Origin: Rhizobium sp. SG_E_25_P2
Lineage (GTDB): Bacteria; Pseudomonadota; Alphaproteobacteria; Rhizobiales; Rhizobiaceae
Direction of reading: 5' to 3'
DNA length: 64,000 bases
NCBI RefSeq assembly: GCF_029892285.1
Contig: NZ_JARXVM010000002.1
Location: 372,001 to 436,000 of the forward strand
Position numbers and translations under genes: made by a program. Shown piece by piece: positions 51,346 to 60,812 of the stretch. Below the pieces are notes generated by a model. That model was not told the origin of the DNA, did no database searches, and saw nothing but the letters and a program-made list of their open reading frames with translations. Numbering within the stretch: position 1 is the first letter of the stretch; every line of letters starts with the position of its first letter.

Positions 51346-52386
51346 ATGTCAGCCTCCTTTACTGAAGACGGCGGAGCGGGGAAAGTCCTGATCGCCGAAG
51401 AAACCGCATCCGGACGGCTTGATGCCTGGCTGGCGCAGGCGCTTGGACCGGAGTTTTCGCGAAGCCGGGTCAAAGTGCTGATTGAAAATGGCGATGTCAC
51501 GCTCAACGGCAAGGAAACCACCGAAGCCAAACGCAAGATCGCGCCGGGCGATCGCGTGGAGATCGTGCTGCCGGAGCCCGAGGCGGCGCTGCCCAAGCCG
51601 GAAAACATCCCCCTCGACGTTCTCTATGAGGATGACGACGTTATCGTGCTGGTGAAACCGGCCGGGCTGGTGGTGCATCCAGGAGCCGGCAACTGGCATG
51701 GCACGCTGGTCAATGCGCTGCTCTATCATTGCGGCGACAGCCTTTCCGGCATTGGCGGCGTCAAGCGCCCCGGTATCGTGCATCGGCTCGACAAGGACAC
51801 CAGCGGCGTGATGATCGCCGCCAAGAACGATCTTTCCCATCGTCTGCTCAGCGAACAATTCGCCGATCATGGCCGCACCACTGCTCTCGAGCGCGCCTAT
51901 CACGCCGTCGTCTGGGGGCAGCCGCGATCGTCTAAAGGGACGATCGACGCGCCGCTCGGTCGGGCGTCGGACCGGGTGCGGCGCGCTGTGACCAGCAAGG
52001 ACGCGCCGGATGCGCGCCATGCCGTCACCCATTACGAAATCGTCGACTTCTATGATCGCCGCGAGGACGGGACTTCTGTGGCCGCCAGCGTCATCTGCAG
52101 GTTGGAGACAGGGCGCACCCACCAGATCCGGGTGCATATGTCTCATATCGGCCATCCGCTGATCGGCGACGTCGATTATGGCGCGGCTTTCAAGACCAAG
52201 GCTAATCTGCTGAAACAACCGGCGCGTAAGATTGTTGAGAAGTTTCCAAGGCAGGCGTTGCACGCCTTCCTTCTGCAGTTCGTCCATCCGCATACAGGGA
52301 CGGTGATGCGCTTTGAAGCGCCATTGCCCATGGATATGCAGATGTTGATAAAAGCGTTGCGTGGCGAGGATGAAACGGAATCGTAA
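51346..52386 (+). CDS. rluD: RluD-type 23S rRNA pseudouridine synthase
   Basis: A 346-residue RluA-family enzyme that isomerises uridines in 23S rRNA. An S4 RNA-binding domain covers about residues 23-80 (GRLDAWLAQALGPEFSRSRV), and the catalytic domain contains the family motif HRLDKDTSG at 146-154, with D149 as the nucleophile. RLETGRTHQIRVHMSHIGHP near the C-terminus is equally typical. The ATG at 51346 is preferred to a TTG three codons before. It precedes rpoH by 140 bases, an arrangement seen in rhizobia. Confidence 0.92.
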   Translation: MSASFTEDGGAGKVLIAEETASGRLDAWLAQALGPEFSRSRVKVLIENGDVTLNGKETTEAKRKIAPGDRVEIVLPEPEAALPKPENIPLDVLYEDDDVIVLVKPAGLVVHPGAGNWHGTLVNALLYHCGDSLSGIGGVKRPGIVHRLDKDTSGVMIAAKNDLSHRLLSEQFADHGRTTALERAYHAVVWGQPRSSKGTIDAPLGRASDRVRRAVTSKDAPDARHAVTHYEIVDFYDRREDGTSVAASVICRLETGRTHQIRVHMSHIGHPLIGDVDYGAAFKTKANLLKQPARKIVEKFPRQALHAFLLQFVHPHTGTVMRFEAPLPMDMQMLIKALRGEDETES

Positions 52387-52423
52387 GGTAGACTTATTTT
52401 TCACGATTTTGTGAAGTTTCAGC

Positions 52424-52452
52424 CTTGAAAGCGCCGCATCGCGATCATAGAT
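52424..52452 (+). promoter_or_regulatory. possible RpoH-type promoter of rpoH
   Basis: CTTGAA (52424-52429) and CATAGAT (52446-52452), 16 bases apart, resemble the heat-shock promoter described in rhizobia (CTTGAA, 16-19 bases, CTATAT-like). The -35 part is perfect and the -10 weak, 75 bases before rpoH. This would allow self-activation. Confidence 0.4.
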
Positions 52453-52526
52453 CTCGACCATGGCGGATGCGTTTATTCCGCCTCACAAGGCTTGCCTGAT
52501 AGGAAGCCGTACAAGAGGGGTGCTTC

Positions 52527-53432
52527 ATGGCCCGGAATTCTCTGCCGATGTTGACCGCCGGGGAGGCTGGTCTCAACAGATATCTTGACGAAATCAGACG
52601 CTTTCCCATGCTGGAGCCGCAGGAAGAGTATATGCTCGCCAAGCGCTACAACGAGCATGAGGATCGCAATGCGGCTCATAAACTCGTCACCAGTCATTTG
52701 CGTCTCGTGGCCAAGATCGCCATGGGATATCGCGGCTATGGACTGCCGATCGGCGAAGTCATTTCCGAAGGCAATGTCGGCCTGATGCAAGCGGTCAAGA
52801 AGTTCGAGCCCGATCGCGGCTTCCGTCTCGCGACCTATGCCATGTGGTGGATCAAGGCCGCCATCCAGGAATATATTCTGCGTTCCTGGTCGTTGGTGAA
52901 GATGGGCACGACCGCCAACCAGAAACGCCTGTTCTTCAATCTCCGCCGCCTCAAGGGCCGTATTCAGGCCATCGAAGAGGGCGATCTAAGGCCGGATCAG
53001 GTTACTGAAATCGCCACCAAGCTGAAGGTCAGTGAGGAGGAGGTTATCTCGATGAACCGTCGCCTTTCGGGCGACGCGTCGCTTAACGCGCCGATCAAGG
53101 CTGCGGAAGGAGATTCGGGGCAGTGGCAAGATTGGCTGGTCGACGATCACGAAAGCCAGGAAGACATCCTGATCGAACAGGACGAACTGGATTCGCGTCG
53201 CGCGCTGTTGTCCAACGCGCTCAAGGTTTTGAACGATCGTGAAAAGCGGATTTTCCAGGCCCGCCGACTGCGTGACGAACCTGTCACCCTCGAGGAGTTG
53301 TCGACTGAATTCGATATCAGCCGGGAACGCGTTCGCCAGATTGAAGTCCGCGCCTTTGAGAAGGTGCAGGACGCCGTGCGCAAGGCTGCGCTGGAGCAGG
53401 CCAAGGCCTTGCGTGTCGTCGAACCGAGCTGA
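52527..53432 (+). CDS. rpoH: RNA polymerase sigma-32 factor RpoH
   Basis: A 301-residue heat-shock sigma factor. Region 2 is visible in LVTSHLRLVAKIAMGYRGYG and EGNVGLMQAVKKFEPDRGFR, with the -10 recognition helix in LATYAMWWIKAAIQEYILRS. The RpoH box reads NQKRLFFNLRRLKG, which separates it from RpoD. Region 4 ends with FDISRERVRQIEVRAFEKV. The length is standard for alphaproteobacterial RpoH. Many rhizobia have two rpoH genes; which copy this is cannot be told, although the rluD-purA neighbourhood resembles that of rpoH1 in Sinorhizobium. Confidence 0.96.
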   Translation: MARNSLPMLTAGEAGLNRYLDEIRRFPMLEPQEEYMLAKRYNEHEDRNAAHKLVTSHLRLVAKIAMGYRGYGLPIGEVISEGNVGLMQAVKKFEPDRGFRLATYAMWWIKAAIQEYILRSWSLVKMGTTANQKRLFFNLRRLKGRIQAIEEGDLRPDQVTEIATKLKVSEEEVISMNRRLSGDASLNAPIKAAEGDSGQWQDWLVDDHESQEDILIEQDELDSRRALLSNALKVLNDREKRIFQARRLRDEPVTLEELSTEFDISRERVRQIEVRAFEKVQDAVRKAALEQAKALRVVEPS

Positions 53433-53462
53433 CGCTCTGCGCCCGGCTGATTGTCCGCTATG

Positions 53463-53496
53463 AAAAACGCCGCTCTTGATCGGGAGCGGCGTTTTT
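53463..53496. terminator. bidirectional terminator after rpoH
   Basis: AAAAACGCCGCTC (53463-53475) pairs with GAGCGGCGTTTTT (53484-53496). The arms end in A and T runs, so it works for rpoH and possibly also for the convergent gene to the right. Confidence 0.9.
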
Positions 53497-53521
53497 GTGT
53501 GGAGATAGGGGCCGGAGGCAA

Positions 53522-55945
53522 TTAGGGCGCGGCGGCTTGACTGCCCAGCGCCGACCATTCGCCGATGACCTTGTCAAACAGCGCCGTGCCGGAAGCCCCC
53601 TTCTCAAGCGTGATCAGGCCGCGGCGACCGTTGCGATAGGTGATAGGAATATCGATCCAGCCGCGGTTCTTCATCAGATCGATATTGACCTTCTGCGCCT
53701 CCGCGTCGCTGTTCAGCGCAACCATGTGGTAGTCGTCGGTGACCTTGGCCGGCACCGCGATCAACGGATTGCCTGCGTCTTGTTCCGTCTGCTTGAAAGC
53801 GATGCGCTGCACGCTCTCCACATTGCCTTCCTCGAAGCTCGCCGGAAGGTCGAAGACGATTTCCACGATGTGGCTGGCGGGAAGGGACGGATCCATGTTT
53901 TTCTTGAAGGTGATCAGCGCGGTCATCTTGCGGCCGGGCGCTTCCACCTTGGCCTGGATCGACGGCACGGGCTTATCGCCGTCATCTTCCGTCTTTTCGC
54001 TCCAGGCGACGGAGCCGGGCGTTGCCGATGGGGTCGATTGCCCAAGCCGCTCCTCGTAGAGGAACATCTTTTGGGTCACGCCTACGCCAGTCGCAGCGGC
54101 CGGCTTGGCGTCTGTCGGAGCCGCGGGGTCGGTTGAGGCGACCTCCTTGGACTTTTCTGTCTGGCCGGCGACGCTTTTGCCTTCTGGAAGCGCCTCGTCG
54201 ACGATCGCCTTGCTGGCGTCGGATTCGGTTTCGCTCCCATCCGGCATCAGCCGCTGCGTGAATTTCTGCGGACCGGCGTCGAGCGAAGCGACTTCGGTCG
54301 GCTTGGCTGCGCTGGGGGCGGTGGCGGAATCGTCTGGGGCTTTGCTCGGCGTTACGGCTTTTTCGGCCTGAGGCGTCGCGGGTGTTTCGGCAGGTCCGGA
54401 CGCCGACGCGATCAGTTCGCTGAGATCGTCGCGATAGGTCCACACGCCATAGGCTGCCCCGCCCAGAATTACGGCGCCAGCGAGGCCCGCAATGAGCGGA
54501 ACCATCTTCCGTCCGGTCTTGCCGCCGCGATCCTTGGTCTTGCCGGCCTTGAAGCCCTTGCCAGCGGTCTTTTTGTTTTTCTTGCCGGCAGCGGCCGGAA
54601 CCTGAACCCATTCGGGATCCGGCGTGGTCAGCGCCGCCATTTCGTCGAAACCGACGAGTTCGGCGAGCTCTGCGCGCGGCGTTTTATCCTGCGCCTGGGC
54701 GTCGGCGCCGGAAGCCAATGCGTCCTGTTTGGCTTTCAGCGCTTCGTCGAACGCATCGGTCTTGGGCAGTTCGGGCAGATCGTCGAAGCTCGCGCCCCAG
54801 CCGAGATCCTCTTCAGGCGGGCGCTTTCCGGGCGGTGGCGGCACGACCTGGCGGTTGATTTCTTCCTGAACGAAGGCGTTGAAGCCCGAGACGACATCGC
54901 TCTCGTCATAAACGACTCGCGGCATCTCCGGATCGCGGCGCGTGTCGGCCTGCCGGCTTGCGGGTTCGACTGCCCAATCCTGGGGGTCGGAAAATGCCTC
55001 CGCCGGTGCGGCAGTCTGCGCCGTGGCCGTCGGAAGATTCTCCAACACGGTCTCTGGCCATTCCGCGCGAACGGGTTCCGGCTCAGACCTCACAGGCTCT
55101 TGATAGTGCGGCCAGGTGAAGGGTTCTGCGTCCTGCTCAATCGGCTCGGCTTCGACCAAGGGCGCGGGCTCGGGCGCGTTCTGGGTGAATGCAGGCTCTA
55201 CGCCAGCGTCGTCGCGCCGCCAATCGGCATCGTCGTCAACGCCGGTTTCCTCGCGGACTGCTTCAATCTGGTGGTCGGAGCCGTCATAATACGGCTCGCC
55301 CGCGTCGGCATAGACGGTCTGCTCCGGGCTTTCAGGCTGTTCGCCCGTCTCGGCTGAAGGAGATTGTTCGTCGCGATGGTCGTCGGCTGCTGCGGAGTCG
55401 AAATGTTCGTCAATTTTCGTCTCGGCCGGTTCGTCGCGCACGCCATATTCAAGGCTGGCCTGATCGGCTGCGCCGCCGTCCAGTTGGTCGGCGTCACCCG
55501 CATAGAAAACCGCCTCCGGTTCGGGAGAGGCTTGATCAGACGGTTCCGCGAAGACGGCCTCATTATCTGCCTGTCGCGCGATTTCTGCTGGAGCAGGTTC
55601 CGGCTGCAGTTCGTCTGCGACTGCGGGCTCCGGGGCTGGGGTTGCCGGTTCGGGCTCCCGCTCCGGTTCGCTCCAACTCTCGGCCTCGGGCTGGGCCGTC
55701 GGCTCTGCAATCGGTTCCGTCGCTGGCGGCAACGCCTCGGCGTAATCTGATTCGACCTCGCGAATCGCCGCGTCCAGCTTGTCGAGTTGGCGCTGGAACA
55801 TGCTTTCCGGCGGGCGGGGCTTCATGTTTTCGAGTTGCCGCACCACTGCGCTGCGCGCCCGGTCATAGACCTTCACGCGCATGTCAGGTGTGTTTTCGCT
55901 CAGCCCGTCAACGGCTCGCCGGATAACTGCAATAAAATCGGCCAT
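53522..55945 (-). CDS. 807-residue Glu/Pro-rich single-pass membrane protein
   Basis: The protein begins with a conserved helical segment (ADFIAVIRRAVDGLSENTPD, about 1-65). It continues with about 400 residues of low-complexity Glu, Pro, Ala and Asp, then a basic stretch (GFKAGKTKDRGGKTGRK) and one membrane helix at about 480-505 (VPLIAGLAGAVILGGAAYGV), and ends in a conserved domain from about 640 to 807 (MTALITFKKNMDPSLPASHI, then IVEIVFDLPASFEEGNVESV). By the positive-inside rule the acidic N-terminal part is cytoplasmic and the C-terminal domain periplasmic. I know it only as a conserved hypothetical protein of Rhizobiales. It is convergent with rpoH and lies downstream of purA. Confidence 0.75.
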   Translation of the reverse strand: MADFIAVIRRAVDGLSENTPDMRVKVYDRARSAVVRQLENMKPRPPESMFQRQLDKLDAAIREVESDYAEALPPATEPIAEPTAQPEAESWSEPEREPEPATPAPEPAVADELQPEPAPAEIARQADNEAVFAEPSDQASPEPEAVFYAGDADQLDGGAADQASLEYGVRDEPAETKIDEHFDSAAADDHRDEQSPSAETGEQPESPEQTVYADAGEPYYDGSDHQIEAVREETGVDDDADWRRDDAGVEPAFTQNAPEPAPLVEAEPIEQDAEPFTWPHYQEPVRSEPEPVRAEWPETVLENLPTATAQTAAPAEAFSDPQDWAVEPASRQADTRRDPEMPRVVYDESDVVSGFNAFVQEEINRQVVPPPPGKRPPEEDLGWGASFDDLPELPKTDAFDEALKAKQDALASGADAQAQDKTPRAELAELVGFDEMAALTTPDPEWVQVPAAAGKKNKKTAGKGFKAGKTKDRGGKTGRKMVPLIAGLAGAVILGGAAYGVWTYRDDLSELIASASGPAETPATPQAEKAVTPSKAPDDSATAPSAAKPTEVASLDAGPQKFTQRLMPDGSETESDASKAIVDEALPEGKSVAGQTEKSKEVASTDPAAPTDAKPAAATGVGVTQKMFLYEERLGQSTPSATPGSVAWSEKTEDDGDKPVPSIQAKVEAPGRKMTALITFKKNMDPSLPASHIVEIVFDLPASFEEGNVESVQRIAFKQTEQDAGNPLIAVPAKVTDDYHMVALNSDAEAQKVNIDLMKNRGWIDIPITYRNGRRGLITLEKGASGTALFDKVIGEWSALGSQAAAP

Positions 55946-56004
55946 TCGATCTTTCTCAAAACCTAAGGGCCCGAATGGAGCGCTCCATTCCGGCCCCGCC
56001 GGGA

Positions 56005-57303
56005 TTAGTCTTCAAAAGGATCCGTCACCAAAATCGTGTCGTCACGTTCGGGGCTGGTCGACAGAAGCGAGACCGGAGCGCCGATGAGTTCTTCCACCTG
56101 CCGCACATATTTGATCGCCTGTGCGGGCAGGTCGGCCCATTTACGGGCGCCGACCGTCGATTCTTTCCATCCTTCCAGCGTTATGTAGACAGGCTTGATC
56201 CGGGCTTGCGCCGCCTGTCCTGCGGGAAGATGATCGATTTCCACGCCGTCGAGCGTGTAACCGGTGCAGATCTTCAGTTCATCCAGCCCGTCGAGCACGT
56301 CGAGCTTGGTGAGCGCGATGCCGGTGATGCCGTTGGTGGCCACGGATTGGCGCACCAGGGCGGCGTCGAACCAACCGCAACGTCTCTTTCTACCGGTAAC
56401 TGTGCCGAATTCATGGCCGCGCTCGCCGAGGAACTGACCGATCTCGTCGGTGAGCTCGGTCGGGAAGGGGCCTTCGCCAACGCGGGTGGTGTAGGCCTTG
56501 GTGATGCCGAGCACGTAATTCAGCGATCCCGGACCCATGCCGGAACCGGCCGCCGCTTGTCCCGCCACCGTGTTGGAGGAGGTCACGAAGGGATAGGTGC
56601 CGTGATCGACGTCAAGCAGCGTGCCCTGCGCGCCTTCGAACAGGATGCGCGCGCCCTTGCGGCGCTCGCGGTCGAGCAGCGCCCAGACCGTGTCGGAGAA
56701 AGGCAGGATCTGTTCGGCGACCGACGTCAACTCAGTCATGATCGCGTCATGGCTGATTTCCTTTTCGCCGAGGCCGCGACGCAGGGCGTTGTGATGGGTC
56801 AGAAGGCGATCCACCTTCATTCCGAGCGAATCCGGATCGGCGAGATCGGTCACGCGGATAGCGCGGCGGCCGACCTTGTCTTCATAGGCCGGGCCGATGC
56901 CGCGGCGGGTGGTGCCAATCTTGGTGCCGGAATTGGAGGCGGCGTCTTCGCGGATGCCGTCGAGTTCACGATGCAGCGAGAGAATCAGGGTCGCATTGTC
57001 GGCAACGCGCAGGTTTTCGGGCGTGATCGCCACACCCTGGGCGGCCAGCTTGGCGATTTCGGCTACCAGCGCATGGGGATCGATCACAACGCCATTGCCG
57101 ATGATCGCGAGCTTGCCAGGCCGTACGACGCCGGAGGGGAGAAGCGAAAGCTTGTAGCTGACGCCATCGATAACGAGCGTATGTCCGGCATTATGGCCGC
57201 CCTGGAAGCGGACCACGATGTCCGCGCGTTCCGAAAGCCAGTCGACAATCTTGCCCTTGCCTTCGTCACCCCACTGGGAGCCCACCACCACTACGTTCGC
57301 CAT
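56005..57303 (-). CDS. purA: adenylosuccinate synthetase
   Basis: A 432-residue cytoplasmic enzyme that joins IMP and aspartate using GTP in AMP synthesis. The N-terminal GTP-binding motif reads [20 protein letters not shown], with catalytic D13 and H41 in GGHNAGHT. The family-specific [16 protein letters not shown] and the C-terminal [12 protein letters not shown] are clear. The length is normal and the ATG is unambiguous. It is divergent from the EamA transporter gene. Confidence 0.97.
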   Translation of the reverse strand: MANVVVVGSQWGDEGKGKIVDWLSERADIVVRFQGGHNAGHTLVIDGVSYKLSLLPSGVVRPGKLAIIGNGVVIDPHALVAEIAKLAAQGVAITPENLRVADNATLILSLHRELDGIREDAASNSGTKIGTTRRGIGPAYEDKVGRRAIRVTDLADPDSLGMKVDRLLTHHNALRRGLGEKEISHDAIMTELTSVAEQILPFSDTVWALLDRERRKGARILFEGAQGTLLDVDHGTYPFVTSSNTVAGQAAAGSGMGPGSLNYVLGITKAYTTRVGEGPFPTELTDEIGQFLGERGHEFGTVTGRKRRCGWFDAALVRQSVATNGITGIALTKLDVLDGLDELKICTGYTLDGVEIDHLPAGQAAQARIKPVYITLEGWKESTVGARKWADLPAQAIKYVRQVEELIGAPVSLLSTSPERDDTILVTDPFED

Positions 57304-57481
57304 CAGATCTGTCCTGTTTTCATACCGGGACCTCAGCTACAGCCGGTCCAAACCCGCGCACATATACTGGGTTCAATTCAGGAATGCGACCCGGAATTTA
57401 CACTGATATCGGCTTTTTGCATGGTGTTGACCAGCAAGGGCGGTTAAAGGACGGGGCCGATCGTTGCGAAAGACGTTTCCC

Positions 57482-58366
57482 ATGCCTGTCCACCTCAAAG
57501 CCTACCTCTTCCTCATCGTCACGACATTTGGATGGGCGGGCAATGCGGTGATCGCCAAATTTGCGGTCGGTCATGTCGGGCCTTTCACGCTTTCTGGCGC
57601 GCGCTGGACCATCGCCTTCGTGCTGATCATGCTGATATCAACGCCCCAGGTGCGCCGCGACTGGCCGGTGATCCGCGCCAATCTGCCACTGCTGCTGGGC
57701 TTCGGAGCGGCCGGTTTTGCAGGCTTCAACGCCTTTCTCTACTCGGCGCTGCAATATACCTCCGCCATTAATTGCGTGGTCGAGCAGGCGGGTATTCCCG
57801 GGGTGATCTTCATCGCCAATTTCCTGCTGTTCCGCATGAAGGTCAGTTGGGCGCAGGCGCTGGGTTTCTCGATCACGCTGCTCGGCGTGATGATCACCGC
57901 CACACACGGCGATCTCGGCTCGATCCTGTCGCTCGATCTGAATTTTGGCGACGGATTGATGATGGTCGCCGTATTGCTCTATGCCGGCTATACCGTGTCG
58001 TTACGCTGGAAGCCCGACATTCACTGGAAGAGTCTGATGGCGGCCTCGGCGCTGGGCGCGATGCTTGCTTCCGCGCCGCTGGCGCTGCACGAATTTTCCT
58101 CTCCCGACTTTATCATGCCGGATGCGATCGGCTGGACTGCGATTCTCTACACGGGCACGATCCCCTCGCTGGTATCGCAGATTCTCTATGTGCGGGGCGT
58201 CGAACTGATCGGGTCGAATCGAGCCGGGCTGTTCATCAACGCCATTCCGGCCTTTGGGACGGTGATGTCGGCGCTGTTTTTGAATGAGCCGTTGATGACT
58301 TTCCACATCATCGCATTGTGCATGGTGCTGAGCGGCATCGCCATCGCCGAGAAAGGCCGCAAATGA
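57482..58366 (+). CDS. EamA/DMT-family transporter
   Basis: A 294-residue inner-membrane protein with about ten membrane segments arranged as two EamA repeats, the first starting LKAYLFLIVTTFGWAGNAVI and the second in the C-terminal half. The drug/metabolite transporter family includes exporters of amino acids and other small metabolites. The ATG at 57482 begins at the natural start of the fold; a TTG at 57464 would extend it by six residues. Its stop overlaps the start of the next gene (ATGA), so the pair is coupled. Substrate unknown. Confidence 0.87.
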   Translation: MPVHLKAYLFLIVTTFGWAGNAVIAKFAVGHVGPFTLSGARWTIAFVLIMLISTPQVRRDWPVIRANLPLLLGFGAAGFAGFNAFLYSALQYTSAINCVVEQAGIPGVIFIANFLLFRMKVSWAQALGFSITLLGVMITATHGDLGSILSLDLNFGDGLMMVAVLLYAGYTVSLRWKPDIHWKSLMAASALGAMLASAPLALHEFSSPDFIMPDAIGWTAILYTGTIPSLVSQILYVRGVELIGSNRAGLFINAIPAFGTVMSALFLNEPLMTFHIIALCMVLSGIAIAEKGRK

Positions 58367-58815
58367 GTCGGAAGGCTGCGCTCGCGTTGATTGTCGCGGC
58401 GGCGCTGTGTTTCGTCTTCGGCGTCAGCCTGCCGCTGATGTCATTCGAGAAGCTTTATTTCTTCACCGAAAATCCGTCGCTCCTCGATCTCGTCGCCAGC
58501 CTGCATGATGGCGGCGATATCGCGCTTGCGGCGGTCGTGGCCTTGGTTTCGATTGTTTTTCCGCTGTTCAAGATGGCCGCAATAGCGAGCGAGGCGCTGT
58601 GGCCGGAGCGTCCAAACGGCCTGGCGGCGCGGCTGGTTCCGATGCTGGGAAAGTGGTCGCTGATGGATGTGCTTCTGGTGGCGATCGTCATCGCCGCCGC
58701 CAAGACGTCTGGTCTGGCCCAGGCTTTCAGCGAGCCGGGGTTGTGGTTCTATGCCGGCTCCACGCTCGCCGTCTCCGCCGCGCAAGCCTTGCTCTCGCGG
58801 CGGAACAAAGGCTGA
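58363..58815 (+). CDS. PqiA-like membrane protein
   Basis: A 150-residue integral membrane protein with about four membrane segments, similar to one half of paraquat-inducible protein A (LCFVFGVSLPLMSFEKLYFF, then VALVSIVFPLFKMAAIASEA, LGKWSLMDVLLVAIVIAAAK). Complete PqiA proteins have two such modules and zinc-ribbon cysteines, both absent here, so this is a single-module form. It is coupled to the EamA gene. Membrane-lipid or stress-linked function is only inferred from the family. Confidence 0.8.
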   Translation: MSRKAALALIVAAALCFVFGVSLPLMSFEKLYFFTENPSLLDLVASLHDGGDIALAAVVALVSIVFPLFKMAAIASEALWPERPNGLAARLVPMLGKWSLMDVLLVAIVIAAAKTSGLAQAFSEPGLWFYAGSTLAVSAAQALLSRRNKG

Positions 58816-58821
58816 CGCTTC

Positions 58822-59814
58822 TCAGCGATGATTGCGCTTGGCCAGGCCCGCTTCCCAGTCGAGTGCGGTGCGCACGATGAATTCGAGATCGTCATGCTGG
58901 GGCTCCCACTTCATTTCGCGCATCGCGGTGGCGGGATTGGCGACGATTCGGACAGCATCACCCGGGCGGCGATCGGCGAAGCGGACCTCGAAGGGCTTGC
59001 CATGCACTTTTTTAACGGTCTCCAGCACTTCAAGTACGGAGAAGCCCTTGCCGTAACCGCAATTGGCCACCAGCGAGCCGCCGCCGGCGCGCATGCGCTC
59101 AAGCGCTTTCAGATGGGCGTTGGCGAGATCGCTGACATGGATATAATCGCGGACGCAGGTGCCGTCTGGCGTCGGATAGTCGGTTCCGAACACATCGATA
59201 TGGCTGCGCTTGCCGAGCGCCGCTTCGCCCGCCACCTTGATGAGATGTGTGGCGCCGATGGTGGACTGACCCGTCCGGCCCCTGGGGTCTGCGCCGGCGA
59301 CATTGAAATAGCGCAGCGCGGTATAGGTGAAATCATGCGCCTTGGCGGTGTCTCGCAGCATGATCTCGGTCATCAGCTTGGAGGACCCATAGGGCGATTC
59401 CGGGTTGAGGCGCGCATCTTCGGTGACGGGATCGATGCCTTCGGGCGTGCCGTAAACGGCCGCCGTCGAGGAGAAGACGAAATGCGGCACGCCATATTTT
59501 ACCGCAGCCGCGATCAGCGCGCGGGATTTGACGGTGTTGTTTTCGTAATACATCAACGGGTTGGCGACCGATTCCGGCACGATGATCGAACCTGCGAAGT
59601 GAATGATCGCGTCGATCTTCTTTTCCGAAAAGATCTTCTCATGCAGCGCTTCGTCGGCGATGTCGCCTTCGTAAAGCGTTGCTTCCGGCGGGATCGCCCA
59701 GCGAAAGCCGGTCGAGAGGCGGTCGAGGACCGCAACATCCTCGCCGGCGTCCAGAAGCGCCCAGACCATGTGACTGCCGATATAACCCGCGCCGCCCGTA
59801 ACCAGTACCGTCAT
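58822..59814 (-). CDS. galE: UDP-glucose 4-epimerase
   Basis: A 330-residue extended SDR that interconverts UDP-glucose and UDP-galactose. The NAD motif is VTGGAGYIGSHM at the N-terminus, Ser in FSSTAAVYG, and the catalytic Tyr and Lys in ESPYGSSKLMTE. Later RYFNVAGADPRGRTGQ and GTCVRDYIHVSDLANAHL are GalE signatures. The ATG at 59814 begins the Rossmann strand; a 43-codon upstream extension is not supported. It ends 6 bases from the convergent PqiA-like gene. It could supply galactose for the capsule whose export genes begin 2 kb to the right. Confidence 0.95.
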   Translation of the reverse strand: MTVLVTGGAGYIGSHMVWALLDAGEDVAVLDRLSTGFRWAIPPEATLYEGDIADEALHEKIFSEKKIDAIIHFAGSIIVPESVANPLMYYENNTVKSRALIAAAVKYGVPHFVFSSTAAVYGTPEGIDPVTEDARLNPESPYGSSKLMTEIMLRDTAKAHDFTYTALRYFNVAGADPRGRTGQSTIGATHLIKVAGEAALGKRSHIDVFGTDYPTPDGTCVRDYIHVSDLANAHLKALERMRAGGGSLVANCGYGKGFSVLEVLETVKKVHGKPFEVRFADRRPGDAVRIVANPATAMREMKWEPQHDDLEFIVRTALDWEAGLAKRNHR

Positions 59815-59960
59815 GGAAACTCCCTTCGAAAGATAGTGTCGCGGCGTTCTAGCGCGCGGTTGCGATAGCGTAAATCGCTCTTTTGCACAGGTTTGGGCAT
59901 TTTGCCGCCTTGGGACGCGATTGTCTGTTGCGCGTCGGTGCAAGCGGGCTAAATAGGTCC

Positions 59961-60812
59961 ATGACCATGTCCTCCTCCATCGATGCGCTCAGCCCGGCCG
60001 AACTCGGCCAGTTGATGTATTTCTACGCCGAGTCCGGCGTCGAATGGCTGTTGGAAGACGAGCCCGTCGACCGCTTTGTGGAACTCGAGCGGCAGATCGC
60101 CGAGCGCAGCCGCGTCGCTGCAGCGAACCGCGAGACGAAGGCGGCTGAGACGCCGTCGCGAGAGCGCAGCGTCGCTGCAGCCTCGATCAAACCCGCCGCG
60201 CTTCCCGACGGCGAGGCCGTATCGGAAGCGCAGCGCATCGCTTCTGCAGCGCAGAGCGTGGAGCAACTCGTTGAGGCCGTGGGCGCCTTCACCGGCTGCA
60301 ACCTCAGAAACAGCGCCCGAGCCAGCGCGTTTTTCAAGGGGGCGGCCGCATCGAAGATCGTCATTGCCGGGGGGTGTCCGGGACCCGACGACGACCGTCA
60401 CGGCGCGCCGTTTTCCGGCGCTCATGGCGAGATGCTCAACCGGATGATGGCGGCGCTTGGCTGGGGGAGCGACGACGTCGCGGTGTTCAACGTTATTCCC
60501 TGGCGTCCGCCGGGAAACCGTGCGCCGACTCCCCATGAGGTCGAGATCTGCCGCCCCTTTTCGACGCGACTCGTCGAATTGCTTCAGCCGCGGGCTCTTT
60601 TGAGCATGGGGAATTTTTCGGCTCGGTTCTTTACCGGTTCCCAGGAAAGTATCCACAGTCTCCGGGGGCGATGGGTCAACTTGACCGTCAATGGTCAGAT
60701 CGTTCCCTTGCTGCCGACATTTCATCCACAGGACCTTATTTCGGCCCCCGCCTGCAAGCGGTTGGCCTGGCGCGACCTGTTGGAATTCAAGGCGCGTCTG
60801 CCTCAGGCGTGA
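59961..60812 (+). CDS. uracil-DNA glycosylase superfamily protein, atypical
   Basis: A 283-residue protein whose C-terminal 180 residues follow the family 4 glycosylase pattern: KIVIAGGCPGPDDDRHGAPF at the uracil pocket, GEMLNRMMAALGW, VFNVIPWRPPGNRAPTPHEV and LLPTFHPQDL with the active-site histidine. The N-terminal 100 residues are Ala- and Arg-rich and not conserved-looking. Family 4 enzymes hold a 4Fe-4S cluster with four cysteines; here the first C-x2-C is reduced to one cysteine (FTGCNLRNSA), and the last ligand position near ALLSMGNFSA has none. Cluster binding is therefore doubtful, and the activity may differ from classical uracil removal. Confidence 0.8.
   Translation: MTMSSSIDALSPAELGQLMYFYAESGVEWLLEDEPVDRFVELERQIAERSRVAAANRETKAAETPSRERSVAAASIKPAALPDGEAVSEAQRIASAAQSVEQLVEAVGAFTGCNLRNSARASAFFKGAAASKIVIAGGCPGPDDDRHGAPFSGAHGEMLNRMMAALGWGSDDVAVFNVIPWRPPGNRAPTPHEVEICRPFSTRLVELLQPRALLSMGNFSARFFTGSQESIHSLRGRWVNLTVNGQIVPLLPTFHPQDLISAPACKRLAWRDLLEFKARLPQA

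Noticed and set aside
55975-57447. A 490-codon frame antisense to purA
   Set aside because: purA motifs are complete on the minus strand. The plus-strand frame is rich in His, Arg and Asp, as is typical of antisense translations here.
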